Shown: piece by piece, positions 24,509 through 24,566 of the stretch | How positions within the stretch are numbered: the first letter of the stretch is position 1 | How the letters are laid out: every line of letters starts with the position of its first letter | From: an uncultured Blautia sp. | GTDB lineage: Bacteria; Bacillota; Clostridia; Lachnospirales; Lachnospiraceae | Assembly: GCA_934394545.1 (NCBI GenBank) | Contig: CAKRRG010000042.1 | Coordinates: 1 to 24,566 of the forward strand | Reading direction: 5' to 3' | Length of the DNA stretch: 24,566 nucleotides | Notes under the pieces: generated by a model | Database searches by the model: none | Seen by the model: only the letters and a program-made list of their open reading frames with translations | What the model was told of the DNA's origin: nothing | Made by a program: the position numbers and the translations under genes

Positions 24509-24566
24509 ATGAGCAAGAAGAAGTTAATGGCCCTGTTATTAACAGGTGTCATGGCAGCATCAACAG
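24509..24566 (+). CDS. Start of an exported protein, cut by the window end
   Basis: Only 19 codons are visible: a basic start (MSKKK) followed by a hydrophobic run (LMALLLTGVMAAST), typical of a signal peptide. AAAAAGGAGG lies at the right distance before the ATG. The style matches binding proteins of ABC importers, often lipoproteins, but the family cannot be told from this fragment. The dedicated promoter with a dyad in its spacer suggests a regulated, first-in-operon gene. Confidence 0.7.
   Translation, partial: MSKKKLMALLLTGVMAAST

Noticed and set aside
1..24566. CRISPR arrays, tRNA/rRNA genes, insertion sequences, phage or toxin-antitoxin modules
   Set aside because: I saw no regularly spaced repeats, cloverleaf-like genes, transposase or integrase motifs, or small paired genes of that type.

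Overview
The window looks like a chromosomal segment of a low-to-moderate GC Gram-positive anaerobe, most likely a gut Lachnospiraceae-type Clostridia (Blautia/Dorea-like). This placement is an inference. It rests on strong AGGAGG-type ribosome sites, frequent GTG/TTG starts, YesM/YesN-type two-component genes beside sugar ABC transporters, BMP-family transporters and an M3 oligoendopeptidase. No rRNA, tRNA, CRISPR, IS element or phage gene was seen. Every gap between genes is shorter than 300 bases.

Layout. (1) Positions 40-3422, minus strand: a response regulator and a YesM-type sensor kinase, overlapping by four bases. (2) Positions 3624-8265, plus strand, divergent from (1): a complete monosaccharide ABC importer (fused double ATPase, two permeases, secreted binding protein). 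Its binding protein most resembles the rhamnose/AI-2 (RhaS/LsrB) branch. A near-perfect bidirectional terminator follows. (3) Positions 8359-10861: a LysR-type regulator divergent from aspA (aspartate ammonia-lyase), with a clear sigma-A promoter and a TTATAA dyad between them. (4) Positions 11022-15095: lacZ-type GH2 beta-galactosidase followed by a cupin-AraC regulator. (5) Positions 15276-20352: a complete BMP-family ABC importer (binding protein, ATPase, two permeases) of the purine-nucleoside type, with its own strong promoter and a hairpin after the first gene. It ends in a 21-bp-stem hairpin. (6) Positions 20559-24354: an acidic trigger-factor-like lipoprotein, an M3 oligoendopeptidase behind a structured 5' leader, and an unrecognised four-helix membrane protein. 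(7) From 24509, the first codons of another exported protein, behind a promoter whose spacer is a perfect dyad.

How the parts fit. The region is devoted to uptake and first-step use of small nutrients (a sugar, aspartate, beta-galactosides, probably nucleosides). Each block has an adjacent dedicated regulator except the BMP block, whose nearest regulator is the AraC protein just upstream. The sensor kinase probably reads sugar outside the cell and drives the divergent importer. The trigger-factor-like lipoprotein and the peptidase suggest protein folding and turnover at or inside the envelope.

I do not see a clearly new multi-gene system. The items most worth a second look are the structured leader at 21943-21999, the extracytoplasmic trigger-factor-like lipoprotein, the coupling of lacZ/AraC to a BMP transporter, two binding proteins without lipid anchors, and several dyads in promoters.
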